A DNA stretch of 64,000 nucleotides, taken from NCBI GenBank assembly GCA_022478985.1, contig JAKSZP010000186.1, positions 89,117-153,116 on the forward strand. Direction: 5' to 3'. The notes below the pieces were generated by a model that worked only from the letters and a program-made list of their open reading frames with translations, searched no databases and had not been told where the DNA came from. This DNA comes from Massospora cicadina. Taxonomy: Eukaryota; Entomophthoromycota; Entomophthoromycetes; Entomophthorales; Entomophthoraceae. Made by a program: the position numbers and the translations under genes. Below are positions 22,239 through 34,119 of the stretch, in pieces. The stretch's first letter is position 1, and every line of letters starts with the position of its first letter.

Positions 22239-22601
22239 TGTTGAACATTTTAGCAATTCTCCAACATTTAGTAAATCATCAAATTAATATTTAAGAAATT
22301 TTCACTTTTTATCCTGAGTTCAGAAAATGATTTTAGAAATACTAGGCTCTGAAACCCCCTTGCAAACAGGTGTATACCCCTTGTTATTTTACCAATAAAG
22401 TGATAGTTTTTAGTGTTTACATATACTTTACGTTTTTAACTAATATAACTAAAACGCCTTTCCATGGGAGTTGTCCCTATATATAATACTCAGGATGAAA
22501 GGCAACAATAGCCAGAACAATAAATTGGATAACAAAGTCATTTTATGTCACCATGGTAGAACCTGTTGCAGAATACAGATGAATCTGCTACCTTTGCAAC
22601 A
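22239..22601 (+). repeat. 5' LTR of element E
   Basis: It begins TGTTGAACATTTTAGC and ends TTTGCAACA. The primer binding site TGGTGACCGCC starts at 22605. It aligns with the 3' LTR around CCAACATTT...AAATCAT and TTATCCTGAGTT. Confidence 0.7.
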
Positions 22602-22689
22602 AATTGGTGACCGCCATTTAATTATTAGATAACGCCTAGCTCAGACAAGTTGAAAAAAGACCACTAGTGCTAAAAAAAGAGACAGGATG

Positions 22690-23450
22690 AAAATTAATTC
22701 TGATGCAACTATACACCCAGACACGCTGGAAAAGTTTGAGAATGACATATCATTGAGTTTTTGGAGGCCTAAGATGAATGTGAAGCTGATTACAAAGTGA
22801 GCACCAGCGTTGACTCTACAAAGTACTAAGCCTCCTCACAGTTGCGGCATATAAATGGCACAGCGCAAACATCCCATTTAACACCTGGGATCAAAGGCAA
22901 GAACATGAAAGCTAAGATCCGCATATTAACCATGCAATTTTGATATAAGTTCGACCAAATGTGCTTAAAGACTATGGCATTGTCAACTAATTCCTAGATA
23001 AGTTTGAAGATCTCATAGGTAACGGCATTAGTATAACAACTGGCGCTGCAACAATATGGACCAAAAGTTGTTATAGTGGTTTCTTGAAACACTAAAATAA
23101 CCTTACTTTAGTTATGTCTCTATAGTGCAATCTTCATGCGCATACCATGTAGTCAAAATCTGTTGACAATATGCATGACTAGTCAGCTGCCAACCAAATG
23201 ACTAGATAACCAGAAATCTTGTATATATGGAGAAGGATCAAAGGGTGATCCCATCCCAAAAATACAGCTGATTAAACCTCCCTCCAAGTTCATTGCACAG
23301 ATGAACGTCATTTTAAAAAGTGCAACAACTTACAATGTTAGTGCAGGGATGACCCCCACAAAGCAATCCCGTTTTTACAACTGCAATGAACCTGGGTTCA
23401 TTTCAAGCAGTGTTGAAATCCCTGCAGGCGCTGTAAAGTGGTGTACCTAG
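22690..23450 (+). pseudogene. Element E gag
   Basis: The plus frame contains FENDISLSFWRPKMNVKL, which suits a capsid region. Near 23372-23425 is a zinc-knuckle relic, FYNCNEPGF followed by serines, in which two cysteines and the histidine of C-x2-C-x4-H-x4-C have been changed. Stops are frequent. Confidence 0.6.
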
Positions 23451-24165
23451 ATGTTATGTGTCCCAACAGAATAAAATAAAAATATAATGAGGTACTTTAA
23501 CCACCTGAGGAAGGCATATTCACTCTGTGTGTCCCTTACAAGTAATATATGCCCCACCAATGCATATGGTGGGGCACCATTAGGGAACTACACACTACGC
23601 ACACCCCTATGCTGCTCAAGTGCCAAATGCCACTACTAAATGGAGGCTAAAACAATAATTAATACTCACCATCCATGGAGCTCACCACATTATGATGTCC
23701 CTTTTTGGATACACTATTGAAATATCCTTAACATGGGCCTATCAGAACTATTTTGATCAAGAGAGTTTTGTATACATTGGCTATAAAGACCTTGATTAAT
23801 GCAACATGGTTTTCTGATGGTGGGAGAACTCATCATATATGTTTTATCAAGCTTTATCCCACTTAGTGGAGATAGAAGGTAAAAGCTGCTAAATTGACAT
23901 TAGTTTTTGACCAAAACCACTTCCAGTTATGCTTTCTCAATAGGCCCTATAGGATTTAGAATCCACGTGAACTTTGGTTCAGATCAATGGCTATGCAAAT
24001 GAAAAGGGAATAAACTCTCTTGAAAACCAAATCCAGTCCTGAGAAGACAGACGACGCCCACACAATTTTATACCTATCTTTATGGCATGTTATATGAAAA
24101 CACAAACGCTCTAACCTATCTGGACGATCACTAAAGAGAGAAATTGATGTAGCTCCTCAAACAAT
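23451..24165 (+). other. Element E protease region (degenerate)
   Basis: Position between gag and reverse transcriptase implies protease. I cannot read a D-S/T-G motif with confidence. Confidence 0.3.
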
Positions 24166-24373
24166 TAGAGAGGTTTTTTGCTGCAACAGCAACAATGTTC
24201 CTCTCTCAATACTGGATTTGCAATATATTGATGTCACCAATGCTAAACCCATTACCATATGGCCCTACAATTTGCCTCAAGCACGTTAATTATCAGTCAA
24301 AACAATTATTATGAAGTTGCCAGCGAGCAGTATCATCCACCCCTCATAGCTCCATAGGCATTCCTGTTTTAGT
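24166..24373 (+). pseudogene. Element E reverse transcriptase, N-terminal part
   Basis: The frame reads QYIDVTNAKPITIWPYNLPQ, the conserved start of Ty3/gypsy reverse transcriptase (I-D-T-G-x-A-K-P-I-x-x-R-P-Y-R-L-P). A degenerate S-S-I-I-H-P-S block and I-P-V-L-V follow. It stops at the end of K's 3' LTR. The next block of the domain is at 57722. Confidence 0.75.
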
Positions 24374-24645
24374 TGAGAACTTTTTTATGTTTACTGCACA
24401 TGTTTGCGGTGTGCTTTGAGTAGTATGTTGATTAATATAATAAATTGGTGGGTTGATAATAGTATGAAGACTATTGCACTAGTTTAGCTCTTCACAACCA
24501 ATATGAGTATGTCAGATGCTGAAGCTCCTTCTTCTGATAACTTGAAGTGATTAACAATATTCCAGACAAGGGAAAACCATGCCATTACCTCTGGTCTCAA
24601 GAATTGGCTAAAGAAAAATTGATAGGAGAAAACTCTCTTCCTCTC

Positions 24646-26086
24646 TGTTGAGATTTTTTTCATTCTCAACACTAGTTGACTCCATTAGTGCATCAGGCCA
24701 AACAGTATAAAGACTGCTGGCCCTTGCTTTTTACAATCATCAGCGACCTTTCCCTAAAAATTCTCAGGGCAATCCACCAACCCAGCAGACCAACAACTTC
24801 TCCAATTGAGGCATGACCACTCAATATGGCTCAGAGGTTTTCTTTGGAACATGTCCAAAATTTGTGGTTCAGCGGCCTCTATTGACTCCCACAGGGTTCC
24901 TCCCCTTCAATCCTTCCAGTCCTTCATAGTTGCTTCTAGTTACCCAAGTTCCCGCGGAGTTTCCATCTAGTTCAAGGTTGGGAGTTGGTTGTGCTGACCA
25001 CTCCAGGTTATAATCAAGCACCTAACAACTTGGGATCTTCCATTCCTCCTCCACCAGCCAAGCTGAACTACATTCACTTTAAAACTAGTTAAAGTAGACA
25101 TCCACAATTAGAAAAATAAAATGAAGATTAAATTTGAAAATTAAATGATTAGAAGATTTCTTTATTAAGAGGGAGATCAAACTAATCTAGTCATTTCTTG
25201 CCTGTCCACATCATTGTCATCTACTGCCCGCATCATCAGCACTCAATGGCTATTCTCCCTGCTTAGTATTCATCAACACTCTCACTGGTAATAATCATTA
25301 TCCTCAAATGTACATGATTACGTTGATCCTTGATTCATCATAATCTGAATTAATTATATATTGACATCATGGCATAAATTGCCAGTGTCAAGTTAAACCA
25401 AATTACTGTCAAGGATTATTCCTGATACTCTCATGAAGTCAAAATAGTGTTTAAACTTTTTTAATTATATTTTTAATTGATTTGACATCCTCAGCATAAG
25501 CCACCAGTGTCAAATTAAACCGAAATGCTGTTGGGGATTATTCCCAATACTCTCACAAAGTTGAAATGTGATTTGATCCAACTTAGACAGCAGATTCATA
25601 ATCAGATGATTGATAATGAATTCTTCAGCTTTCTGCCAGAAAATCCCACAATTAATTTAACATGGAGTTGGCATCAGGTAAGATTCTGCTGAACTTAAAT
25701 GAATAAAATTAAGTAGTTTGACATCCTCAGCATAAGTCACTGGTGTCAAAATTGACTGAAACTTTATCAGGATTATTTCCCAATATTTTTTGAAATCGAA
25801 ACTAAGCAATGCGTCATCTTAATTGATAATATTAATTATCTCAACATCCTTGGCCTTAGTCACCGGTGTTGAGATCCACCAAAGACCTATTGGGGATGAT
25901 CACCAATACTTTCTTGATCCTGTGGATCAAGACAGCTCAACCCAACCAAATGGGGAGCACAAATTGGGGTATTATAATTAAATAATAAATTGAAAATAGC
26001 AAAATAATCAGCAATCATCCTTGATCAATTATTATACTAATTTCATTAATATGTGAGGAATATCACCTGGTAAAAAAACTAACACA
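24646..26086. mobile_element. Insert P in K's 3' LTR
   Basis: A 1441-bp insert begins TGTTGAGATT and ends AACACA. It is flanked by CTCTC (24641-24645) and CTCTA (26087-26091). The 5' LTR of K lacks it. The first third has gag-like low-complexity frames rich in N, Q and S (FYNHQRPFPKN, QQTNNFSN). The second half holds ~120-bp degenerate repeats. It may be a long solo LTR or the remnant of an element. Confidence 0.55.
25361..25945. repeat. Degenerate tandem repeats of about 120 bp
   Basis: Units begin at 25361, 25482, 25718 and 25841 with TTGACATCcTCaGCATAAG-like sequence, then GGTGTCAA and GGGGATTATTCCCAATAC. The gaps are 121, 236 and 123 bases, as if one unit near 25600 had decayed. Confidence 0.75.
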
Positions 26087-26235
26087 CTCTAATCACATGA
26101 GCACAATACAAATATTTATAGCTATCTAAATGTATTCCAAAGTTAACTGTAAGATAATATCTGACTGACTGCTGTATTTAAATAATTTCAATGATTTAAT
26201 ATAGGAATTTGGCGCCCAACTCTTCCATTGGCACC

Positions 26236-27327
26236 TGTCAGATTCTGGTTGTTGACTAAGAAATAAGCCTTTGAAAACCATCAGATTGGGATGATTATCT
26301 ATTCAACGCTTGAGCTAAAACCTATATTCATACCTCAAAGCCTATTGCAATCATACAATTTGGGCTGAAAATCTTAATGTTAATTTGATATAATTTTTAG
26401 CAGAGTGCTCGGCCCAAATATAAATGCATATTATGGCCAATTTTCTAGGCATTGTATCTCAGCAATTGGTCCTGATTATTGGAAACACAATAAACTTAAT
26501 TGTATATAAAATCATTGGGGGATGACACAAAGTTAACGTCTAAAAATCCCATGGACTTCAGAAAAAATGAAAAACATAATCAATTTCCCACTTTAGGGCG
26601 AAATTCATATGTCGAACCACATAACTGGCATGATAGCACTTGTGTGGAAAGCCCAAAAGGGTTACCTAGTGCTACTAAGGAAGAGGCCTGCCAACTTCCC
26701 AATTAGGGGTGCATCATTTACTTCAAATGAGGCCAAATTTTCATAGAAGGTGTGTTTCATCAGCAGTATGACAAATCTGAAATCCAGGAGCTTAGGACAA
26801 ATTTGCATGCTTTTATTACAATTTTTGTACCTGAAAACCTCCTCATTTTGTGAGTATTTTGCCACCAATGAACCTAAGAAAAGGTTTCAGTCATAGGCCG
26901 AACTGAGTGGTAAAATAGCTGTTGAAATTTTGTTCTGGGATATGTCCAGGAGATGCCCTAGAGTTATAAATACCAGCGCCTGGCCTAATGAACATTATCT
27001 AAAAAATAGCTTAAATAAAAGTTGTATTTTTTTATCCTTTTCCTGGTTTTTATCCCAAGTCCTAACCTTGGAGAAGTGTTGACAAACTGAAAGGACCAAA
27101 TCTTAGTTTGTATCAAATCCTTCCTCAAAAGAAGTTTCCAAATACAAGGGAAAAATATGCCCAAAATTGGCCAGAAGAATCAAGGCGAATCTAATAGTCC
27201 TAGTGAGTTTTTAGACAGTCCAAATCCCATAAACTACAGGCACTATTGAGGATCAATCATCAAAACTTTGGCCCAAATAGATGCGCAGGATAACAATTTC
27301 CAAGTGAGCGATCCTCAGATTTTGACA
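26236..27327 (+). repeat. 5' LTR of element A
   Basis: The repeat is 1092 bases. A TATA-like GTTATAAATACCAGCG lies near 26962 and a polyadenylation-like AATAAAAG near 27014, a plausible promoter and transcript end. The primer site TGGTGCTCACTC starts at 27330. Confidence 0.95.
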
Positions 27328-27439
27328 ACTGGTGCTCACTCAAAACCAGTGCCACTCTCCAAAATGGATTCTAGTAAATAATTCCTGGCAGATTTGGCCA
27401 GATGAAGCAGTGAAATCAAGATGAAAACTATAGACAAGG

Positions 27440-28810
27440 CCTTCTCAGATTATTTTCCCAGTCAACAAAGCTCCGCAGCTGGTACCTCCTACACCTGAAA
27501 TCTTGTCAAAATTTGGGGAGCTCATGCAGCAAAACCAGTCGTCCCAAATAGGGAGGATGATGATGCCTTTTAACAATAAGGAATTTTCAAAAATTTGGAC
27601 AGTTGTGTTGAGATTGCAGGCCAGAAACACTGAAATTACTCAGGAAATTTGGGAACTCAGAATGTAATTATCAACTGCAAATTCCTGACTAGATAGTATG
27701 GGCAAAGACATTAGAAGAATAACGTCCAATCAAGCTTTATTCGAAGATAAACATGACAACCTCAAAAAACAAAGCGTTTAATGCTCACCCAGCTTTGATA
27801 AAAGAAAAATAACAAAAAGCTATGTCCATTTGGCCAAAAAACAGCTTGGAAAAACTAAGGGCTGAGTTCATGCATCAGAATCCAGTAGTTAAGAGCAGTA
27901 ACATAAAACCTAATCATCAGAAATTGACACTGAAGAAGAAACTGATATTTTGATCATCTGTTCTATGCCTAGAGTATTGGCAGCAATCATGAACCTAGAT
28001 ACTTACCAACAGGAAAGAGGGCTGATTATGAGTGATGATACACTAAGACGTTCAAGAAGAAGTATAACCCCTGTGCCCAAAACTGGGCAAGATGACATCA
28101 AACCATTGAATTTACCAAAGTTCAATAAGGAAGGAAACGTTCGCTCTTTCCTCTAGTTATTTGAAAAAGAAATGGGAGGAGCATCAGACCATGCAAAAGG
28201 ATCAGCACTAAATAACTCACTCGATGCCCATAGCTGTGAGCTCGTTAAGCCCTATTTGGGCGACGATTGGTCCTATATGGATGCCAAAATTGCAATAAAT
28301 AAACATTTTGTTGGGCTGAGAAACTAGAAACCCGAAATAGAGAGCTTCTTAATATTGAATTCAAACAGAATGAGACTATTAAGGACTTTGCGGATAAATT
28401 CTTCCATGAGGCGCAAGTTCTGCGTGGGTGAAATGCAATAGATAAGTTTTACGCCAATATTGCATTGGAGCACGCAATTATGCCCCTCTGTGAACTGCAC
28501 AATGTCATGTTGCCTGCATTCAATGGAAGCTTGGAAATCCAAGAGCTTACCAATTACTTAAGAAGCTGTTACCTTGATTTCAACACACCTAATCGGGCCA
28601 AAGATCAGCAGAAATGCCGATTTTCAGGCCCAAAAAACAACACTATGTCCAACAAGGGAAACAATTTCCAAAATACAAACCACAAATTCGAGAAAAAACA
28701 GAAAACAGGGCTTATTACATGCTACAACTGTGGTCAAATAGGGCACTTTGGTAGCCAATGCTACAGATGGTTAACAAAAGCCTGGGGTCAACTTTGCTCT
28801 AGAAATTAAC
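27440..28810 (+). pseudogene. Element A gag
   Basis: The plus frames include a glutamine- and lysine-rich N-terminal half, then LPKFNKEGNVRSF near 28110, which suits the start of a capsid. The C-terminal open stretch (28465-28809) ends with an intact zinc knuckle, CYNCGQIGHFGSQC (C-x2-C-x4-H-x4-C). The protein would pack element RNA into particles. A stop at 28155 and others break the frame. Confidence 0.8.
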
Positions 28811-29284
28811 AGCAACAGTGAGGCGGGAAAAGAACAGGTGGAGCATAGGAGAAATGCTCTAACTCCACCAATGTCAAACCATTCCACCTGACCCTGGTGG
28901 GCTCTTTAAGGCCAAAGATGTTGTTGAAAATCTCCTCAACCATATCATGGCTAATGATGTCAGGATGGTCACTACTTGGGCCACAGCAAAAAGCAACTAA
29001 ACCCCTTTTATTACCAAAGAAGCCCGAGCAGAGTATTAAAACCTTATGCAAAGCAAATTATTGTTCAGGGTTTGGACCTATAAACCAGATGTTTAACCGA
29101 CCTACTTAAGCTTACCAACGTTCAAGTAGCTATTCCCATAAAGACTTTGACAGATAACTTCCCAGATATTTGCTCAAGCCTGAAATCACACCTGGAATTG
29201 GGCAGCAGTCACAGCATCTATATTATAAATACCTCTGAAAACTACTCTGAATGTACTTATGTGGACTTAGCAGTGAACAAGGTG

Positions 29285-29640
29285 TGAGTTTAAGCCATTG
29301 TTGATAGTGGCACTCATATCAATATAGTTAGTACAAAGTTGGTTAAAAAACTAAAAATTGCACCCGATGTTGCCCACTGTCAGGAATATGGAACAGCTGG
29401 AGCACATACAACTAAATCTCTGGGCGCCTACAATACCCTACCACTCAGATTTGGATCCATTGTACTAACGACACCTGCCATAGAGTTGCAAAATCCAAGC
29501 TATGATATCCTAATTGGGACTAATTTCCTAATAATATATGGAGTTGTTACCAATCAAAAGGACGATACTCTCACCATTCTTGGACAGACTATTCCACTTT
29601 ACTATAACCTTGTTGAGGCAGTTGAGAAAAAGAATCCCAG
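29285..29640 (+). pseudogene. Element A protease
   Basis: The active site is readable as AIVDSGTHINIVSTKLVKKL, with D-S-G kept. Further on is a PSYDILIGTNFL signature. It would cut the Gag-Pol polyprotein. The frame is open from 29339 to 29758 and runs on into the dUTPase-like region. Confidence 0.85.
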
Positions 29641-29699
29641 CCTATTCATAAATCTGGCCTACAAAGATGGAGTCATCCCAATTGTGTATTCCAAAGCTC

Positions 29700-30010
29700 A
29701 GTCAAAGATAAAACAACTTCCCACTCATATTGATGAGTCAAATGACATTCCACTTTGATCAAATTAGACCATCACTATACCATCCAGAGAGCAAGTAATC
29801 ATCCTGACAGGACTAACAATTAATATCCTGGAAGGACTTTATGGTGAAGTATATCATCCATAGTTTTAATCTCGATTTAAACCAAACATTGCCCTGGTAT
29901 TTTCTTTCTGGGCCCATGGAGAAATACATATCTTATGTGCAAACCTGAAAAATTGGCCCATTTCCATCAGGCGACATAAATAATTGCTTTTCTGCATCTG
30001 TTCCCTACCA
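29700..30010 (+). pseudogene. Element A dUTPase-like domain
   Basis: After the protease come KIKQLPTHIDESNDIPL, ITIPSREQVIILTGLTINI and EGLYGEVY. These are followed, in shifted frames, by an L-M-C-K-P-E-K-L block and A-F-L-H-L. They match, in order, dUTPase strands: the P-x-x-x-x-L-V-x-T-G-x-x-I-x-I-P-x-G-x-Y-G core and the G-x-R-I-x-Q-L end. Catalytic residues of motif 3 are not readable. The assignment leans on the parallel with elements D, G, H and K. Confidence 0.5.
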
Positions 30011-30099
30011 CAGAAATTCACTCATTCCATGAATTTGGAACTTTTATCAAATTTGGGCTCCCCAATAAGGACCAACTCAGCATAAATAATGTTGTCCTT

Positions 30100-30840
30100 A
30101 TGGCTGATTTAAGCAACCTGACAAATATGAAAACTGGCCAATCTCAGGAGTTATTCTCTAAATATCAGAAAATATTTGCACAAGATGATTTCAACTTGGG
30201 TTGTGCTAATGGTGTCACCCACAAAATCAATACTGGAGATCATAAACCTATTTAATTATGCCCAATTAAATACTCGAAATTATCAGAAGAAGCAGTATTC
30301 AAGGAAATTAAGGAACTCCTTGATTGTGGCATGTTAGTCCCTTAAAAAAGTCCATGGGCCGCACCAATTTTAATAGTGAAGAAGAGGGATAGAAACTAAG
30401 TATCATTTATTAACAGAAGTTCATCAACATCACAAAGAAGGACTTTTACTCACTGCCACAAATAGACGACGCCTTGGATAGTCTAGGGGGCGCGAAGTTC
30501 TTCTCAGCAACGGATCTTATCAGCGGATATTGGCAAATAGATCTTCCCAAAGATGTGAGCGAGAAGTGTGAAATCATAACCCAAGAGGGTATATTCCAGT
30601 CGATGAGAATGCCTTAAGGGCTCTTCAATGCCCCGGCCACATTCCAGTGGGCAATGGACACAATCCTGGGAGATTTAAAATTGTTATGTGTACTAGTGTA
30701 CCTTGACAATACTAACATTTTCAGCTGCACTTTTGAAGACCACCTGGAACACTTGGAGAAGGTTTTAAAAGGCTAGCAGCTGCAAACTAAAAAATTAAGC
30801 CCAGAAAATGTCAGTTTTTCAAAGACCAACTGGAATACCT
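30100..30840 (+). pseudogene. Element A reverse transcriptase
   Basis: Blocks appear in order: EEAVFKEIKELLDCGMLVP, SPWAAPILIVKK, NITKKDFYSLPQIDDALDSL, AKFFSATDLISGYWQIDL, GLFNAPATFQWAMD, and VLVYLDNTNIFS. The catalytic YxDD reads YLDN, so the second aspartate is asparagine (one G-to-A change). Stops replace Q or R codons in several places. Confidence 0.92.
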
Positions 30841-31029
30841 CAGGTCTGTGATTGATAAAGTGGTCTTAGGCCCAAACCCACTAATTTGGATGCCATCTCC
30901 AAAATAAATTGCCCAAATCCAAGTGTAATATTCAAGTATTCCTAGGCATGATCAGTTACTATCACCAATTTATCGCTAACTTTGCACAACTTGGAGAGCC
31001 ACTTTTCTATCTGCTTAAAGATAAGGTCC

Positions 31030-31500
31030 TATTTGACTGGACTCCAATTGCCAGGATGCATTTGACCAACTCTGATCAGCCCTATTAAGCGCTTCTGTTC
31101 TTCGATACCTGGACTTTGATCGCGAATTTATCATACAAACTGATGCATCCTGAAAAGCAGTGGGGCCGTGTAATCCCAAGTTGGAGATTATGGTGAAGAA
31201 AATCCAGTTACCTTTGATAGTCAGACCTTAAACAAACATGAAAGGAACTACACGGTGTCAGAATGAGAATGCTTAGCTGTCATATATGCTTGCAAGCAAT
31301 TCCAGGTCTACCTTCATGGTACTCATTTCAAATTTGCTACCAGTCATGCTACCCTAGGATGGTTGAATAACTAAATAGAACCTGAAGGGCCGATTAGTCC
31401 AAAGGGCATTAAAGCTTCAAGCCTATAAATACACCATCAAGCATCGAGTGGGTGCAAAACACCAAAACGCTGACTGTCAATCCTGACTACCCACCATCAC
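31030..31500 (+). pseudogene. Element A RNase H
   Basis: The frame reads REFIIQTDAS (first catalytic aspartate in T-D-A-S), a degenerate E-R-N-Y block, and HRVGAKHQNADCQS, the family's closing 'G-x-x-N-x-x-A-D-x-L-S' with aspartate kept. It removes the RNA strand during reverse transcription. Confidence 0.85.
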
Positions 31501-31559
31501 AACACTTAGTCGGGCAGCTGATGAGTTGCTTATGAAAATGATCACTAAAGAATATCAGG

Positions 31560-32720
31560 ATGAGCCAAATCCATCCAAAAAATACTATCAGATCTACAAA
31601 AAATACAACAATTGAAAATGGGATTCTTTACAAGATCATCAAGGACAAAAAGTTTATTTTTCCAAGACCATTGGCCCAAACAGACCTAATAATGGCAGCG
31701 CATAAGGCCATAGGGCATAGCAGATTCAAGAAGACAAAAGAGCATCTAAAGCAATTCTACTACTGAGAGTCAAAGCATTTTGACATCCAAGAAACGCTGG
31801 AATGCTGTGCAGAGTGCCAAGGAAAAAAACCATTCTGAAAAAGCACATCTTACCAGCTTGTTTGGGCCATCTTTTCATGGCACACTGTATCTATCAACGT
31901 TGTTGGCCCCCTTCCAACAAGCAATATGAAGACCAAGTACATAATCATAGCCATCGACCACTTGACTAAATGGGTCAAGGCCAAGGCCATTTGGGAAGCT
32001 GGAGCGGCAACCACCGCCAAGTTCATACTTGAAATCATTATCCACAAAAATGGATGCCCTCAGGTTATTCTGACCAATAATGGAACCAACTTTACCACCA
32101 ATATCCTTGCCAAGCTCAACCAACTAATGGGAGTACAAGGTGTGCTTTCTACTCCCTATCACCTCAAAACTAATGGGACTGTTGAGCGTGCAATTGGGAC
32201 GTTGGTGAACATTATCCAAAAATTAACCTCAGCCAAACCATCTGAATGGAGTACATATCTATGTTCAGCAGTCTTCGCCTACAATATCTCTTACCATTCA
32301 TCAACCAGGATGTCTCCATTTCAAGTATTATACGGTAGACACCCAGCCCTACCAACGCTGCTATATTTGGCCCTAGAGGATCCTGGAGAAAACACTTACC
32401 CTCAGTACATTAAGAAGCTTGCGGATGCATTAATCAAACTGCAAGCTCAAGCCTTTGACAACAGTTTTGCTGAGAAAAAGTCCTAATCAAAAGAACTTAG
32501 AGAATCACTATACACTGGCTGAGTTTCGAAGTTAATGATGGTGTTCTATTTTGCAACACCCACAGATCAGGACAAGTGCAAAAGTTAGATTGCATCTGAG
32601 TTGGGCCATTCAAAGTGAATGAGAAAACTTCTAAGTTCATATACACAATCAGGGATATTAGGACCAGCCATATATACAACTGAGTCCATGCAAAATTCCT
32701 AAGAAGGTTTAATAAGTGGG
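31560..32720 (+). pseudogene. Element A integrase
   Basis: The zinc-binding part reads AAHKAIGHSRFKKTKEHL then ECCAECQGKK (H-H-C-C). The core (open 31926-32486) has AIDHLTKWVKA with the first aspartate, VILTNNGTNF where the second aspartate has become asparagine, and NGTVERAIG with the glutamate. A C-terminal domain follows. No chromodomain is visible. Confidence 0.93.
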
Positions 32721-32724
32721 CCAA

Positions 32725-33024
32725 TTAAGAAAAGTAAAAGTAAAAAAAACATAAGAACAAAAACAAAACCAAAAAAAACAAAAAATACATATATGATGGT
32801 TTTATTTTAATTAATGTTTTAGTTTGCACTTGATGTTGGGGAGAGGATCCAACTTCAAACTTGGGCATTCAGGCCATCATACTTCAGACTCATTGGGCGT
32901 TACATCTGAAGTTACCGTATAGAAAAAACAACCCCATTTTCATTGGGCGTTCAGGCCAATGAGAAAAGACCAACATAGGCTAATCAGGAATCATAGGACT
33001 TATGTTTGAGTCAAGAGGGGGAAA
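32725..33024 (+). other. Element A 3' untranslated region and polypurine tract
   Basis: The start is an A-rich run of about 70 bases almost free of T. Next come imperfect short repeats around CATTGGGCGTT (32888 and 32939) and TCAGGCCA. It ends TCAAGAGGGGGAAA, the polypurine tract, directly before the 3' LTR. Confidence 0.7.
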
Positions 33025-34119
33025 TGTCAGATTCTGGTAGTTGACTCAAAAATAAGCCTTTGACAACCATCAGATCAGGATGATTATCCTTTCAACGCTT
33101 GACCTAACACCTATATTCTCGCCTCAAAGCCTATTGCAATCATACAATTTGGGCTGATTATCTCAATGATAATTCAATCAAGTATTTTAGAAGAGTTCTC
33201 AGCCCAAATACACTTGCATATTATGGCCAATTTTCTAGGCATTGTATCTCGCTATTGGTCCCAATTATTGGAAACACAATTAACTTAATTGCATACAAAA
33301 TCATTTTGGGACGACCCTAAAGTTAGTGTCTAAAAATCCCATGGACTTCAGATGAATAAAAAATGTAATCAATTTCCAGACTTAGGGCGAAATTTGAACA
33401 CTGATCCTTGTAATCAGCATGATAGCACTTGTGTGGGTTGTCAAAAGGGATTACCTAGTGCTACCAAGTAAGATGCCTGCTGACGTCCCAATTAGGGGTT
33501 CATCATCTACTTCAAATGAGGCCAAATTTTCACAGAAGGTGTGTTTCATCAGCAGTATGACAAGTCTGAAATCCAGAAGATCTTAGGACAATTTTGCATG
33601 CTTTTATTGCAATTTTTGTGCCTGAAAACCTCCTGATTTTGTGAGCATTTTGCCACCAATGAACCTAAGAAAAGGTTTCAGTCATAGGCCGAACTGAGTG
33701 GTAAAATAGCTGTTGAAATTTTGTGCTGGAATATGTCCAGGAGATGCCCTAGAGTTATAAATACCAGCGCCTGGCCTAATGAACATTATCTAAAAAATAG
33801 CTTAAATAAAAGTTGTATTTTTTTATCCTTTTCTTGGTTTTTATCCCAAGTCCTAACCTTGGAGAAGTGTTGACAAACTGAAAGGACCAAATCTTAGTTT
33901 GTATCAAATCCTTCCTCAGAAGAAGTTCCCAAATATAAAGGAAAAATTATGCCCAAAATTGGCTGGAAGAGTCGAGGCGATTTTAATAGACCTAGTGAGT
34001 TTTTAGACGGTCCAAATCCCATAAACTACAGGCACTATTGAGGATCAACCATCGGAACTTCAGCCCAAATAGACGTGCAGGATAACAATTTCCAAGCGAG
34101 CAATCCTCAGATTTTGACA
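33025..34119 (+). repeat. 3' LTR of element A
   Basis: The repeat is 1095 bases, colinear with the 5' LTR from TGTCAGATTCTGG to ATTTTGACA. It is followed by the duplicated GCACC and then the remainder of K's LTR. Confidence 0.95.

Larger units (their letters stand above)
26236..34119 (+). mobile_element. Ty3/gypsy element A (most complete)
   Basis: This 7884-bp element has LTRs at 26236-27327 and 33025-34119. Both begin TGTCAGATTCTGG and end ATTTTGACA. The 5-bp duplication GCACC is intact on both sides (26231-26235, 34120-34124). The interior has a primer site, gag with CCHC knuckle, protease, dUTPase-like domain, reverse transcriptase, RNase H and integrase. In one block of about 375 bases the two LTRs differ at about 14 positions by my count. 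Stops and lost catalytic residues make it inactive. Confidence 0.95.

Noticed and set aside
26205..26231. TGGCGCCCAACTC as a primer binding site ending an LTR at 26209
   Set aside because: The same sequence occurs inside the intact K LTR (57078) and K's real primer site is at 56564-56582, so this is internal LTR sequence.
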